Assembly (NCBI GenBank): GCA_965533275.1
Contig: CBESWG010000002.1
Coordinates: 1 to 64,000, forward strand
Source of the DNA: JAUXEH01 sp965533275
GTDB lineage: Bacteria > Acidobacteriota > Aminicenantia > Aminicenantales > Aminicenantaceae
Length of the DNA stretch: 64,000 bases
Direction of reading: 5' to 3'
A program made the translations under genes and the position numbers. Of the stretch, positions 33,085 to 42,056 are shown piece by piece; positions within the stretch are counted from its first letter, which is position 1; each line of letters opens with the position of its first letter. Under the pieces are notes generated by a model. It was not told where the DNA came from. It searched no databases and was given only the letters and a program-made list of their open reading frames with translations.

Positions 33085-34485
33085 TCAATCGGCTTCTCTG
33101 GCAAGCAGTCCGCGCACATAGAATCGGCCCCAGGTGAAGGCGATGAGGGCGCCGCCGGAGTTGCCTGCCACGATTCCCCACCAGAGCCCGTCGAGCTGCA
33201 GACCCAGCGTCACGGCCATGATATAGGCCAGCGGTGTGGCGAGGAGGATGGTTCGCGTTACTGTCAGCACCAGGGAGTAGGTCCCCTTTCCCGCGCCCTG
33301 AAACATGGCAGAAGTGAGCATGCCGGGCGAGACCGCAGGGTAGAATATGCACATGATGCGCAGAAAATTGATGAGGTCGGAGCGGATGCGGATCGACTCC
33401 TGATTCATGGTGAAGAGTCCTGCTATCTGTGGAGCCAGGATGTAGGTGATGGACGCCATGACCAGCTCGATGGCCACCCCGATCTTGACGGCGTACATGT
33501 AGCCGCTGTCCAGCTTTTTATACGCCCTTCCGCCGAGGGCCGCCCCGGTCACGGATACAACGGCAGTGGCGATCCCCATAAGGGGGAGAGTGGCAAACAT
33601 GACGACCCTCCATCCAGTTGTAAAGATTGCAACGGCGTCGGTCCCACCCACCTTGACCGCGATCAGGTTGAGAAGGAGCATGGCCACTGCCATGGATAGC
33701 TGTTGGAACGAGGCCGGGACGCCCACCTTGAGGATATCCGAGAGGATCGCTTTCCTGAAGCGGAAGCCGCGGAACTTGATGGCGACATAGGTGTCGCGTT
33801 TGATAAAAAACACATAGAACAGGTATCCACTTGAGATGCAGATCGAGATCAGGGTGGCCCAGGCCGCTCCGGGAACGCCGAGCTTCAGCACGTAGATGAA
33901 AACCGGATCGAGGAGGATATTCAATCCGGAGCTGATCATCATGACGACCATGGCTCGCTTGACATCTCCCTCGCCCCTCAGGAGGGCGGCCGACACCTGG
34001 CCGAAGAAGATGACCAGGGTACCTGCGAAAAGGATGCGGGCGTACTCACCTGCCGCCCCTGCGACGGAGCCGGCACCCAGGTGGGAAAAGATGGCAGGTG
34101 CAAAAATGAAGAAGGGGAGGGCGATGACCAGCGACGTGATCAGCATGAGGACCATGGTGTGCGTGGCGACGCCATCGGCGCTGCCCTTGTCCTTAGCGCC
34201 GATTTTACGGGACACCGCGGAACTGCCGCCGACACCGATTCCTGCCGAAAGGGCCATGAGCATGAAAAAAAAGGGGAACGTGAAGCCGACCGCGGACAGG
34301 GCATCCGGCCCCAACCCTGCTACCCACAGCCCGTCTACGAAGCTGTACAGCGTGTGGACGGACATGGCCACGATCATGGGGATGGAGAGCTTGATGATGG
34401 CCTTCTTGGGATTTCCCAGGAGCGTCTGCACACCTTTGGTGGCTGGGGCTCCGTGAGCGGGCGATGAGGTCTTAGAATCTGGCAT
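33085..34485 (-). CDS. MATE-family efflux transporter
   Basis: 466 residues, about twelve hydrophobic segments, with NorM-like blocks (KLSIPMIVAMSVHTLYSFVD, GVGGSSAVSRKIGAKD, LRGEGDVKRAM). Exports cationic compounds using a Na+ or H+ gradient; substrate unknown. Driven by a consensus TTGACA-16-TATAAT promoter just 9 nt from the ATG, with no ribosome site, so the mRNA is probably leaderless. Convergent with the M14 gene and divergent from the DinB-like gene. Confidence 0.9.
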   Translation of the reverse strand: MPDSKTSSPAHGAPATKGVQTLLGNPKKAIIKLSIPMIVAMSVHTLYSFVDGLWVAGLGPDALSAVGFTFPFFFMLMALSAGIGVGGSSAVSRKIGAKDKGSADGVATHTMVLMLITSLVIALPFFIFAPAIFSHLGAGSVAGAAGEYARILFAGTLVIFFGQVSAALLRGEGDVKRAMVVMMISSGLNILLDPVFIYVLKLGVPGAAWATLISICISSGYLFYVFFIKRDTYVAIKFRGFRFRKAILSDILKVGVPASFQQLSMAVAMLLLNLIAVKVGGTDAVAIFTTGWRVVMFATLPLMGIATAVVSVTGAALGGRAYKKLDSGYMYAVKIGVAIELVMASITYILAPQIAGLFTMNQESIRIRSDLINFLRIMCIFYPAVSPGMLTSAMFQGAGKGTYSLVLTVTRTILLATPLAYIMAVTLGLQLDGLWWGIVAGNSGGALIAFTWGRFYVRGLLAREAD

Positions 34486-34494
34486 GAAGCGCCT

Positions 34495-34522
34495 ATTATA
34501 CCCTGACTGGACATAGTGTCAA
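34495..34522 (-). promoter_or_regulatory. Consensus promoter of the MATE gene, leaderless
   Basis: Minus strand TTGACA (34517-34522), 16-nt spacer, TATAAT (34495-34500): both hexamers perfect. The ATG begins 9 nt after the -10 box, so transcription should start 2-3 nt before it. Confidence 0.75.
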
Positions 34523-34602
34523 CGGCACTTCCCTCATAGCAGAAATAAACTCCCGGCGAAAGTATCCGTATTGGAGAACATAGGATCCAAGGAGGTGAAA
34601 CA

Positions 34603-35175
34603 ATGCAGAGATCAAGCTTTTCTCGTCGTCAGTTCGTAGGTTCGACCGCATTGGGAGTGGGTGTCCTGGCCCTGGGCCCGTCTGCCCGCATCACAGCGGC
34701 ATCTTCCGTGCCTCCCGCGGTCACATTACAGGCGGTCTGGAAACAATCGAAGGCATACATGATGGAATTTGCCGCGGCCATGCCTGAGGACAAGTATGGA
34801 TTCAAGCCCACGGAAGAGGTGTTTTCTTTTGCCGAGCAGCTGCTCCACCTGGCCGGAGCAAACTACTGGTTCTTTTCGGCCATCAAGGGTGGACAGCCCC
34901 CTGTATCTGAGGATGCCCTCAAAGCTGAAGGCAAATCCGGCGCAGAGGTCAAGAAGCTGCTGGAAGATTCATTCGCCTTTGGAGATGGGATCGTCGCGGA
35001 CCTGGATGATGCATCGGCGGCCGTGGATGTCACTATGGGAAAAAACAAACTTGCGGCCTGGAAGCTGGTGCTGTTCTGCGCAGACCACATCACGCATCAC
35101 CGCGGTCAGGCCGTGGTCTATCTCAGGCTGAACGGGATCAAACCTCCGCAGTACCGATCTGGCTTTTTCGGTTGA
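34603..35175 (+). CDS. Tat-exported DinB-family protein
   Basis: 190 residues, start after a near-perfect AAGGAGGTGA ribosome site. The N-terminus SRRQFVGSTALGVGVLALG is a Tat-type signal. The rest is a DinB/YfiT-like four-helix bundle with the conserved metal histidines in LLHLAGANYW and HITHHRGQ. The family includes bacillithiol/mycothiol transferases and many unknowns; export by Tat is unusual for it and fits metal loading before secretion (inference). Function unknown. Confidence 0.8.
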   Translation: MQRSSFSRRQFVGSTALGVGVLALGPSARITAASSVPPAVTLQAVWKQSKAYMMEFAAAMPEDKYGFKPTEEVFSFAEQLLHLAGANYWFFSAIKGGQPPVSEDALKAEGKSGAEVKKLLEDSFAFGDGIVADLDDASAAVDVTMGKNKLAAWKLVLFCADHITHHRGQAVVYLRLNGIKPPQYRSGFFG

Positions 35176-35181
35176 TCGCAC

Positions 35182-37467
35182 CTAGTCCTGGTGGATGATC
35201 TCGAGGGCCTTCTGGATGAACTCGTCCCGGCCCTCCCTCACGCCCTGGATCGTCCGTTCCATGAAGACCGTGGGTTGAATGCCGATCGTGTGGTGCTGCG
35301 AACCATCGTGTTTGACGACACGCATGCCGGTGTAGATCAGACGATAGCCTCCGGGCAGAACAAAGGGATTGATGTTCCCGTTCGCCCCGGCAGTGGGCTG
35401 TCCCACGATATCCGCGAGCCTGTAGTGCTCGATGAAGCTCAGGAAGGACTCGGCGTAACTTATGGCCCGCCCGTCTGTCAGGAATACGACCCTTCCCTGG
35501 ATATGTGGTTCCCGAGCCGGCAGCCCCCAGCTCGTGTTTCGATAGCTTATGTCCTCTCTGTCCGGATAGATGATCTGGGGGATCCGCATCCAGGAATCCG
35601 ATGTGTCCTTCTCCGAGAGGAGGTGAGAGATCACTCCATGGTTGCCGTTGGGATAACCCCTCAGGTCGAATATGACTCCCTTGGCAGCTGCGATATCTGA
35701 GATACGGGCCTGGATATCCTTCCAGGGTGCCGCGTCGAGGTTGATGTAGAAAACGCCGTCCTCGAGCTCCTGGATGTCCGGGCCCTTGTTTTCCTTGAGT
35801 GGAGTGCGGTTATTGCGTTTGAATTCCGTCTCGATGACTTGATCGTCCCGCTGGATCGTGATCCCGGCGACCGTGTCGATCCCTCCGTATCCCAGGCGCC
35901 ACAGGGACTTGTGCCGCTTCCACTGGGCCGAACCGGATATGTAGCGCTCCGCTGCTCTCAGGCTGTCTGCCGCATCTTCTCCGTCTATCGACAGGATGAT
36001 GTCTCCCTTCCGGAAATTTTCCGGTTCCTGAGACGCCATCACGACGAGGCGGCCCTCTATCCACTCCGCGCTGAAAGGCGGGCCGGCCTGATTCATGGAT
36101 TCCTGGTCGTAGACATTGCCGTGGCCGTCCTGGAGCTGGGCGACAAGGGAGTTCAGGGTCAGGAAGAAGTCCTCCTTGGTCCTGTCCTCCAGTGCCCGCT
36201 TGAGTGATTCGTCCAGCACGGCCTCCCAGTCGGCCTCGACCTGGTCGAAGTAGGGGTAGAAGTGCTGGAACACGTTCCAGGCGATGATGACATCTGCTGT
36301 CCTGAGGTCCTGGCTGGTCGCATCGGGATTCGAGGCCAGCGCGGCGGCCAGGTCCCTCTCCAGTGTGGTGAGTGTATCCCCTTCCACCCGGCCGAGTGTA
36401 CCAATCACGTCGCTGTACAAGGATAGGGGGATCTGGCAGTACAGGCCTCTGCCCAGCGGCTTGTTCAGGAGCTCGCCCGCTTCCGGGCGCGCCTCGAACA
36501 ACGGCTGTGTCAGGATCGTGAACGTGTTCTCGATGCGGAGGCAGGCCTGCCCCTCGGGTGTATCGGCTTCAGCTACCTCGTAGGAGTACCCCTGACTCGG
36601 TGTCAGCCAGTACTTTGGGAGGTCGCCGAGCTTTCCCTCCTCGAAACCCGCGTTTGGCAGTGGGATCCGTTCCCATTCCTGTCCCTCCGACTTCACCTCG
36701 AGCCTGAAACCGTCCACCCAGGCCGTTCCCTGCCCAACCAGGATCCCTCCGAATGCGATGGAGGCCGCGTCGGCGGCGACAGGCCCCGATATCTCGTATT
36801 CTCCCCAGGTCTCCGAACGAATGGGCCGGTCGCGCATGTTTTCGAAGAAGCCGGGGATTCCCCCCTCCCGGTCGACACGCAGCCACAGCAGGACCTGGCC
36901 TCCCTTCTTCAGGGCCTCGGTACGGACACTGGCCTTCAACCGGATCTGTTTTCCCCTGTGCTGCTCCGCTTTCTGCATACGCGTGAGGACCCCCGAGCCG
37001 GATCCGCGAGAGAACCTGTTTTTCCGGTTCAAACGGATACTCTTGTAGAGCGATGTTGCGCTGCCGGTCCCCATGCCCTGGTGCTGCCAGGCCACAACCT
37101 CGAGCGTGTCAGGATTCGGAGGGGAAAGCTCCGGCGGCAGACCGGGATCCTCTCCTTCGACATATATCCGGAGCGTGGGTGCGATGGGATGGAACAAGCC
37201 CTGCAGAGTGGTCTTGAGGTCAGAAACGGATGCGGCACCTTTGACCATGCCTGCGGCGTGGATGGCAAAGGCATCCCAGTCGATCGCAGCCGCCTGGTCG
37301 CTGGGATGAAAGTAGCGCACATACCCATAGAGCCTGGCCAAGGCCCTCAAATTCTGGATCTGCGCACCGGTTGGGTCTTTCGTTGTTCCGCAGCCGCTGA
37401 ATAGCGCGGCGAAGAGAAGAGAACCTCCGACGACCACACAGGCCGCAATATTTTTTGATCTCGCCAT
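35182..37467 (-). CDS. S41-family C-terminal processing peptidase-like lipoprotein
   Basis: 761 residues with a lipobox-type signal (LLFAALFSGC) placing the mature Cys near residue 26. The N-terminal ~350 residues include a beta-sandwich-like segment and an insert of unknown fold; a PDZ-like region (GDIILSIDGEDAADSL) precedes the S41 domain. The catalytic Ser lies in DGRAISYAESFLSF. Probably an envelope protease of the tricorn/CtpA group. The MBL-fold gene lies 51 nt upstream in the same direction and is probably co-transcribed; ribosome site AGGAGGT. Confidence 0.8.
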   Translation of the reverse strand: MARSKNIAACVVVGGSLLFAALFSGCGTTKDPTGAQIQNLRALARLYGYVRYFHPSDQAAAIDWDAFAIHAAGMVKGAASVSDLKTTLQGLFHPIAPTLRIYVEGEDPGLPPELSPPNPDTLEVVAWQHQGMGTGSATSLYKSIRLNRKNRFSRGSGSGVLTRMQKAEQHRGKQIRLKASVRTEALKKGGQVLLWLRVDREGGIPGFFENMRDRPIRSETWGEYEISGPVAADAASIAFGGILVGQGTAWVDGFRLEVKSEGQEWERIPLPNAGFEEGKLGDLPKYWLTPSQGYSYEVAEADTPEGQACLRIENTFTILTQPLFEARPEAGELLNKPLGRGLYCQIPLSLYSDVIGTLGRVEGDTLTTLERDLAAALASNPDATSQDLRTADVIIAWNVFQHFYPYFDQVEADWEAVLDESLKRALEDRTKEDFFLTLNSLVAQLQDGHGNVYDQESMNQAGPPFSAEWIEGRLVVMASQEPENFRKGDIILSIDGEDAADSLRAAERYISGSAQWKRHKSLWRLGYGGIDTVAGITIQRDDQVIETEFKRNNRTPLKENKGPDIQELEDGVFYINLDAAPWKDIQARISDIAAAKGVIFDLRGYPNGNHGVISHLLSEKDTSDSWMRIPQIIYPDREDISYRNTSWGLPAREPHIQGRVVFLTDGRAISYAESFLSFIEHYRLADIVGQPTAGANGNINPFVLPGGYRLIYTGMRVVKHDGSQHHTIGIQPTVFMERTIQGVREGRDEFIQKALEIIHQD

Positions 37468-37518
37468 GTTCCCTGACCTCCTGAGTACTGCTCGCTCTCT
37501 AAAATCCCGGGTATCCGG

Positions 37519-38436
37519 CTACCGCAGTGTCTCCTCACCCAATATCTCGGCGTAGATGATCTCGACCAGGCTGGGTCGGGGAGTCCGGCCGGGCTGAGCC
37601 GGGCTGTCTTTCACCTCGAAGATCGTCTTGACCTCCTCCAGGCTCTTGCCCTCCGCGATCATGGATCGGATGCTGTTCTGTTTATCTTCCAGCGCCTTGA
37701 TGAATGACTGGATGTCTTCCCTGTTCGCCGGCGCTCCGTGGCCGTGCAGGAAGATCTCAGCATCCAGCTGCAGCACGGATTTTAGCACCCGGACCAGGCC
37801 GAACGAGTTCCCGTGTTTGTGCTTGTGGATGAGGGGATCGCGGCCCAGAAAAATTAGGTCTCCCAGGAAGGCCACCTTCTCCGACGGGATGAAAACCACG
37901 GCGTCTCCCTCGGTGTGGGCGGGCCCATAGTAGAGGAGCCGGACCTGTGGGGCTCCGCTGTAGAGGTCCAGCTGCCTGGCGAACGTCTGTGCGGAGCGCA
38001 TGGGTTTTCCGTCTTCGGGTTTGAACACTTCGCTCATGTATTTGAGGCTGTTGCCATGGGTTATGATCCCGACCTCCCGGGGAAAACCCGGGATTCCATT
38101 GATGTGGTCTCCATCGCTGTGGGTTATCAGTAGAGTCCGGACCGGCAGGTCCGTGATCTTACCGATAGCGGCCAGCATGTCCTGCGCCGACTGCACGCTC
38201 ATCTTGGCGTCCACCACCAGGACTTCCGTGTCCGTGAGAATGAATCCAGCGTTGGCTCCGCTCCCGCCTCGGACCTCGTACACTGATTCGGTAACCTGAT
38301 GGGCGGCGAGCTGTGCGGGTTCCTGCCTGTACTGAGCCGGTCGGTCCTGTTTTTGGTCCGAAAGCGCCGGGACGGCCAGGAACAAACAGCCGAGGGCGAT
38401 CCCGAGTGGTGTTTTGAGTCTTCCTGATCGTTGCAT
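37519..38436 (-). CDS. Secreted metallo-beta-lactamase-fold hydrolase
   Basis: 305 residues from the ATG at 38436 with GGAGG 5 nt before it; the apparent longer start at 38448 is a TTG within the ribosome site. Signal peptide TPLGIALGCLFLAVPALS. MBL metal motif ITHSDGDHINGIPGF (HxDxDH; the second His of HxHxDH is Asp), then YGPAHTEGDAVVF and LHGHGAP. This pattern is common in periplasmic MBL proteins of the SoxH/quinoprotein-relay type. Substrate unknown. Upstream of the S41 gene in a likely operon. Confidence 0.82.
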   Translation of the reverse strand: MQRSGRLKTPLGIALGCLFLAVPALSDQKQDRPAQYRQEPAQLAAHQVTESVYEVRGGSGANAGFILTDTEVLVVDAKMSVQSAQDMLAAIGKITDLPVRTLLITHSDGDHINGIPGFPREVGIITHGNSLKYMSEVFKPEDGKPMRSAQTFARQLDLYSGAPQVRLLYYGPAHTEGDAVVFIPSEKVAFLGDLIFLGRDPLIHKHKHGNSFGLVRVLKSVLQLDAEIFLHGHGAPANREDIQSFIKALEDKQNSIRSMIAEGKSLEEVKTIFEVKDSPAQPGRTPRPSLVEIIYAEILGEETLR

Positions 38437-38469
38437 GTCTTCCTCCAATCGAAGGTTATGATCGACACC

Positions 38470-38498
38470 ATAATATAAAGCGGTGGGGGAGATGTAAA
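38470..38498 (-). promoter_or_regulatory. Promoter of the MBL-S41 operon
   Basis: Minus strand TTTACA (38493-38498), 17-nt spacer, TATTAT (38470-38475); 33 nt to the ATG. Confidence 0.6.
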
Positions 38499-38552
38499 CC
38501 GAAAAGGAAAGGCGGCGGAGGGCACTCTCTAATCCATAGGAAGTGCTGAAGA

Positions 38553-39284
38553 TCAGGACAGGCGCCCGCCATCGGGGCGGGGATGGCGCGGCTTGGGTCG
38601 CAAGCCTGGCAGGACCTGAAAAAACTTGATCTCAGAAAGCTTCAGAAGGATATAGGCCAGCTGCCAGTGCGTGAGGGGGGACGTGACCAGCTCGATCCTT
38701 CCGTTCTTGACAGCCTCGATGATAGAGGCGGCATCCCGGTCCGCTTCTACCAGGGAGAACGTGGTCCCGAATTCCAAGAGACAATGGCAGTCACTCGTGC
38801 CGATCAGCGGCAGGGAGTGTTCCTCTGCCATCCGCACGGCCCGCTTGTTGAAGTTGAGGAGCCGGGTGTAGAAATGGGAGAATTCCACGGCATGGAAGGA
38901 GGAGATCAGGTCTAAGCTGCGTTTCCTCAGGGATCTAGTCTGAGGGAAAAAGGGATGGGGCGCGAACACGAGGCTGCTCTCATCCACCAGATCAGGCAGC
39001 TCGTCCAGTGTGAGTTCAGGGAAGTTGTCCGCACGTGTAGGATTGAGGATGACCACGTGTTTGCCTGAAAGGGTGGCTTCCATACCCGGGATGAGCAGGA
39101 GGTCTTTTTCCCGGGCATACGACAGGATCTGATCATCATCCGTCACCCTGTCGTGGTTGGTTATGGCGATGGCGTCATATCCGAGCAGGGCGGCCTTGTC
39201 GATCAGGCTGAAGGCGTCGTAGTGGACCACATCACGAGGATCCTCGCCGGTATGCGTGTGGAGGTCGATCTTGAGTTTCGGCAT
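38553..39284 (-). CDS. PHP-domain metal-dependent phosphoesterase
   Basis: 243 residues from the ATG at 39284, so that it begins just after the sucD stop at the PHP motif itself; a longer reading overlaps sucD. Metal-binding motifs in order: DLHTHTGED, ITNHDRVT, GMEATLSGKHVV, APHPFF and GTSDCHCL. PHP proteins hydrolyse phosphoesters such as nucleoside 3',5'-bisphosphates or histidinol phosphate; this one is short and closest in layout to TrpH/YciV-like or polymerase-associated PHP proteins. Role next to succinyl-CoA synthetase is unclear; possibly only co-transcription. Confidence 0.83.
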   Translation of the reverse strand: MPKLKIDLHTHTGEDPRDVVHYDAFSLIDKAALLGYDAIAITNHDRVTDDDQILSYAREKDLLLIPGMEATLSGKHVVILNPTRADNFPELTLDELPDLVDESSLVFAPHPFFPQTRSLRKRSLDLISSFHAVEFSHFYTRLLNFNKRAVRMAEEHSLPLIGTSDCHCLLEFGTTFSLVEADRDAASIIEAVKNGRIELVTSPLTHWQLAYILLKLSEIKFFQVLPGLRPKPRHPRPDGGRLS

Positions 39285-39301
39285 CCAGGCCGGGAGCTCT
39301 C

Positions 39302-40174
39302 CTAAGCTGACAGGGCTTCCTTGATCTTTATACCCATCTCGGCGGGGGACTCGCAGACCCATACTCCAGCCGCTTCCAGGGCCGCCATCTTTTCCTTGGC
39401 AGTTCCCTTGCCGCCCGCGATGATGGCTCCGGCGTGACCCATCCTCCGACCTGGAGGAGCTGTCTGCCCGGCGATGAAGCTGACCACGGGCTTGGGGAAG
39501 TTGTCTTTTATATATGCCGCGGCCTCTTCCTCGGCAGAACCGCCGATCTCTCCGATCAGGACTACGGCTTCGGTGTCCGGGTCTTCTTTGAACAGCTCCA
39601 GGAGTTCGATGTACTTGAGGCCCACGATGGGATCTCCGCCGATCCCGATGGCGGTTGACTGGCCGTATCCCTGGAGGGATACCTGCTGTACGGCTTCATA
39701 GGTCAGGGTTCCGGAGCGGGACATGATCCCGATGGATCCCTGCGTGTGGATATGCCCGGGCATGATCCCGATCTTGCATTTGCCGGGTGAGATGATGCCG
39801 GGAGTGTTGGGGCCGATCATGCCGGCACCCTTCGCTTTCAGCAGCTGCTTGGCCTTGATCATGTCGAAGGTGGGGATCCCCTCGGTGATGCAGACGACCA
39901 GGGCCACACCGGCTTCCGCGGCCTCCATGATGGCGTCTCCCGCGAAGTAGGGTGGGACGAAGATGGCGGCGGCATTGGCGCCCGCCTCCCGGACCGCATC
40001 TTCCACGGTGTTGAATACGGGCACATTGAGATGCGTCCGGCCTCCCTTGCCAGGGGTAACGCCGGCAACGACCTTGGTGCCGTATTCCAGCATTCTCTCG
40101 GTGTGGAACGTTCCCTCTCCACCAGTGATGCCCTGGACGACCACGCGTGTGTTTTCATCTATCAGTATGCTCAT
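39302..40174 (-). CDS. sucD: Succinyl-CoA synthetase, alpha subunit
   Basis: 290 residues. Interconverts succinyl-CoA + ADP/GDP + Pi and succinate + ATP/GTP with the beta subunit. CoA-binding Rossmann motif (QGITGGEGTFHTERMLEYGT), PVFNTVEDAV, GPNTPGIISPGKCKIG, and the phospho-acceptor His near residue 247 in GHAGAI are all present. Begins 10 nt after sucC. Part of the minus-strand TCA block. Confidence 0.97.
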   Translation of the reverse strand: MSILIDENTRVVVQGITGGEGTFHTERMLEYGTKVVAGVTPGKGGRTHLNVPVFNTVEDAVREAGANAAAIFVPPYFAGDAIMEAAEAGVALVVCITEGIPTFDMIKAKQLLKAKGAGMIGPNTPGIISPGKCKIGIMPGHIHTQGSIGIMSRSGTLTYEAVQQVSLQGYGQSTAIGIGGDPIVGLKYIELLELFKEDPDTEAVVLIGEIGGSAEEEAAAYIKDNFPKPVVSFIAGQTAPPGRRMGHAGAIIAGGKGTAKEKMAALEAAGVWVCESPAEMGIKIKEALSA

Positions 40175-40184
40175 CTTCGACTCC

Positions 40185-41345
40185 TTATTGGGCGGCCAGC
40201 GGCACGACTTTTTCCGCCGCTTCCTTCATGCTGGATGCGGCATAGAATGCCAGCCCCGAGTTTTCCAGGATCTGCTTGCCCTGTTCCACGTTGGTCCCTT
40301 CCAGCCGTACCACGATGGGGATCTCCAGTTCCAGTTCCTTGGCGGCCTTGACGATTCCGTTGGCCACCAGGTCACAGCGCACGATGCCGCCGAAGATGTT
40401 GATCAGCGCCGCCTTGACATCCTTGTCGGATACCAGGATCCGGAAGGCGTTCTTCACGGCCTCTTCGGAAACTCCGCCGCCCACATCTAGGAAGTTGGCG
40501 GGCATGCCTCCCGAGTGCATGATGATGTCCATGGTGGCCATGGCCAGACCGGCGCCGTTGACCATGCAGCCCACGCTGCCGTCCAGCTTGATGTAGTTGA
40601 GGTCGAACTTCGAGGCTTCGACCTCCAGGGAGTCTTCCTCATCCAGGTCGCGCATTTCGGCGATATCAGGATGGCGCTTGAGTGCATTATCATCGAAATT
40701 CATCTTGGCATCCAGTGCCAGGACATCGCCCTGTTTGGTTATGAGCAGCGGATTGATCTCGGCCAGGGAGGCATCGGAGGCTTGGAAGGTTTCGTAGAGT
40801 GCTTGGAGGAACTTGACTCCTTGCTTGAATGTCTCTCCCGACAGCCCCAGCTTGAAGGCCAGCTTGCGGGCCTGGAACGCTCCGAAGCCCGTAGCAGGGT
40901 GAATGTATTCCTTGAAGATCAGCTCTGGAGTTTCGGCCGCGACCTTCTCGATCTCCATACCCCCCTCGGATGAGGCCATGACTACGGGGGCTTCCGTGGA
41001 TCGATCGATCACGATCCCGATGTACAGTTCCCTGTCAATGTCCAGGGCCTCTTCCACCAGGATGCGTTTTACCAGTTTGCCTTCGGGACCGGTCTGGTGT
41101 GTGACCAGCGTCATCCCGAGGATCTGACCGGCCAGGGATTCCGCCTCTTCCGGTGAATTGGCGAGCTTGACTCCGCCGCCCTTTCCCCGGCCGCCTGCGT
41201 GGATCTGAGCCTTGACCACCACACGGGGGCCGATCTCATCGGCGATCTCCCGAGCGCGCTCGGGTGTATCGGCGACCTCTCCCCGGGGGATACGGACGCC
41301 GAATTGCTTGAGGATTTGCTTGGCTTGAAACTCGTGAATCTTCAT
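40185..41345 (-). CDS. sucC: Succinyl-CoA synthetase, beta subunit
   Basis: 386 residues. ATP-grasp nucleotide-binding domain (KAQIHAGGRGKGGGVKLA, EEALDIDRELYIG) followed by the flavodoxin-like C-terminal domain (KLDGSVGCMVNGAGLAMATM, INIFGGIVRCD). Length and motifs are standard. Transcription probably restarts here, since a hairpin and T run separate it from the fumarase gene; a TATACAAT sequence at 41362-41369 (minus strand) could be its -10 box, but no clear -35 exists. Confidence 0.97.
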   Translation of the reverse strand: MKIHEFQAKQILKQFGVRIPRGEVADTPERAREIADEIGPRVVVKAQIHAGGRGKGGGVKLANSPEEAESLAGQILGMTLVTHQTGPEGKLVKRILVEEALDIDRELYIGIVIDRSTEAPVVMASSEGGMEIEKVAAETPELIFKEYIHPATGFGAFQARKLAFKLGLSGETFKQGVKFLQALYETFQASDASLAEINPLLITKQGDVLALDAKMNFDDNALKRHPDIAEMRDLDEEDSLEVEASKFDLNYIKLDGSVGCMVNGAGLAMATMDIIMHSGGMPANFLDVGGGVSEEAVKNAFRILVSDKDVKAALINIFGGIVRCDLVANGIVKAAKELELEIPIVVRLEGTNVEQGKQILENSGLAFYAASSMKEAAEKVVPLAAQ

Positions 41346-41370
41346 GTCGACATTCCTTTAAATTGTATAG

Positions 41371-41440
41371 AATTAAAAAAAAATAAAAAGCCCTGCCAAA
41401 GACGGGATACAGGGAGCCAGGATCACATGATCCTGGCTCC
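41371..41440 (-). terminator. Rho-independent terminator after the fumarase beta gene
   Basis: On the minus strand, a perfect 12-bp stem GGAGCCAGGATC/GATCCTGGCTCC with loop ATGT (41413-41440), then a second short stem CCCTG/CAGGG and a long T run TTTTTATTTTTTTTT (41375-41389). Ends 15 nt after the upstream stop codon. Confidence 0.75.
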
Positions 41441-41455
41441 TCTTCAACGTCTTGG

Positions 41456-42013
41456 TTAATCTTTGATCTGGTACTCCGCCTTGCCCTCTGCGTAGAGGTC
41501 ACCGCCGTACATGTCATTGATGACGATGCAGGGGAAATTCTCCACCTTGACGCGGCGGATGGCTTCCGGACCCAGTTCGGGATACGCGATCACCTCGGCC
41601 TCCACGATGCTCTTGGAGATGAGCGCCCCGGCTCCCCCCACGGCGGCCAGGTAAACTCCTTTGTATGTCTTGAGGGATTCCCTGACCTCTTCGCTGCGCT
41701 TGCCTTTGCCGATCGTGCCCTTGAGGCCGAGCTTATGCAGCGTGGGCGCAAAGGAGTCCATCCGATAGCTTGTCGTGGGACCTGCGGATCCGATGACCTT
41801 TCCCGGACGGGCCGGGGTGGGGCCAACGTAGTAGATCAGCTGTCCCTTGACATCGAGCGGGAGTTCTTTGCCCTGGTCTACGAGGTCGATCAGCTTCTTG
41901 TGCGCAGAATCTCGGCCGGTGTAGAGGTATCCTGTGATGGAAATGGAGTCTCCGGCCCTGAGCTTTGCGATGACGTCATCAGAGACCGGGGTTGTGATGT
42001 GATGTTCTGCCAT
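41456..42013 (-). CDS. Class I (Fe-S) fumarate hydratase, beta subunit
   Basis: 185 residues, the size of the separate beta (C-terminal) subunit of two-component iron-sulfur fumarases/tartrate dehydratases. Diagnostic segment RPGKVIGSAGPTTSYRMD; also KGVYLAAVGGAGALIS and ELGPEAIRRVKVENFPC. Interconverts fumarate and malate when joined to the Fe-S alpha subunit, which is not in this window, so the pair is split. Neighbour mdh supports fumarase over tartrate dehydratase. Confidence 0.88.
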   Translation of the reverse strand: MAEHHITTPVSDDVIAKLRAGDSISITGYLYTGRDSAHKKLIDLVDQGKELPLDVKGQLIYYVGPTPARPGKVIGSAGPTTSYRMDSFAPTLHKLGLKGTIGKGKRSEEVRESLKTYKGVYLAAVGGAGALISKSIVEAEVIAYPELGPEAIRRVKVENFPCIVINDMYGGDLYAEGKAEYQIKD

Positions 42014-42056
42014 TTTAGATCAACTCTCTCAGTCTCGCTGAATAGAGCCGGGCCGA

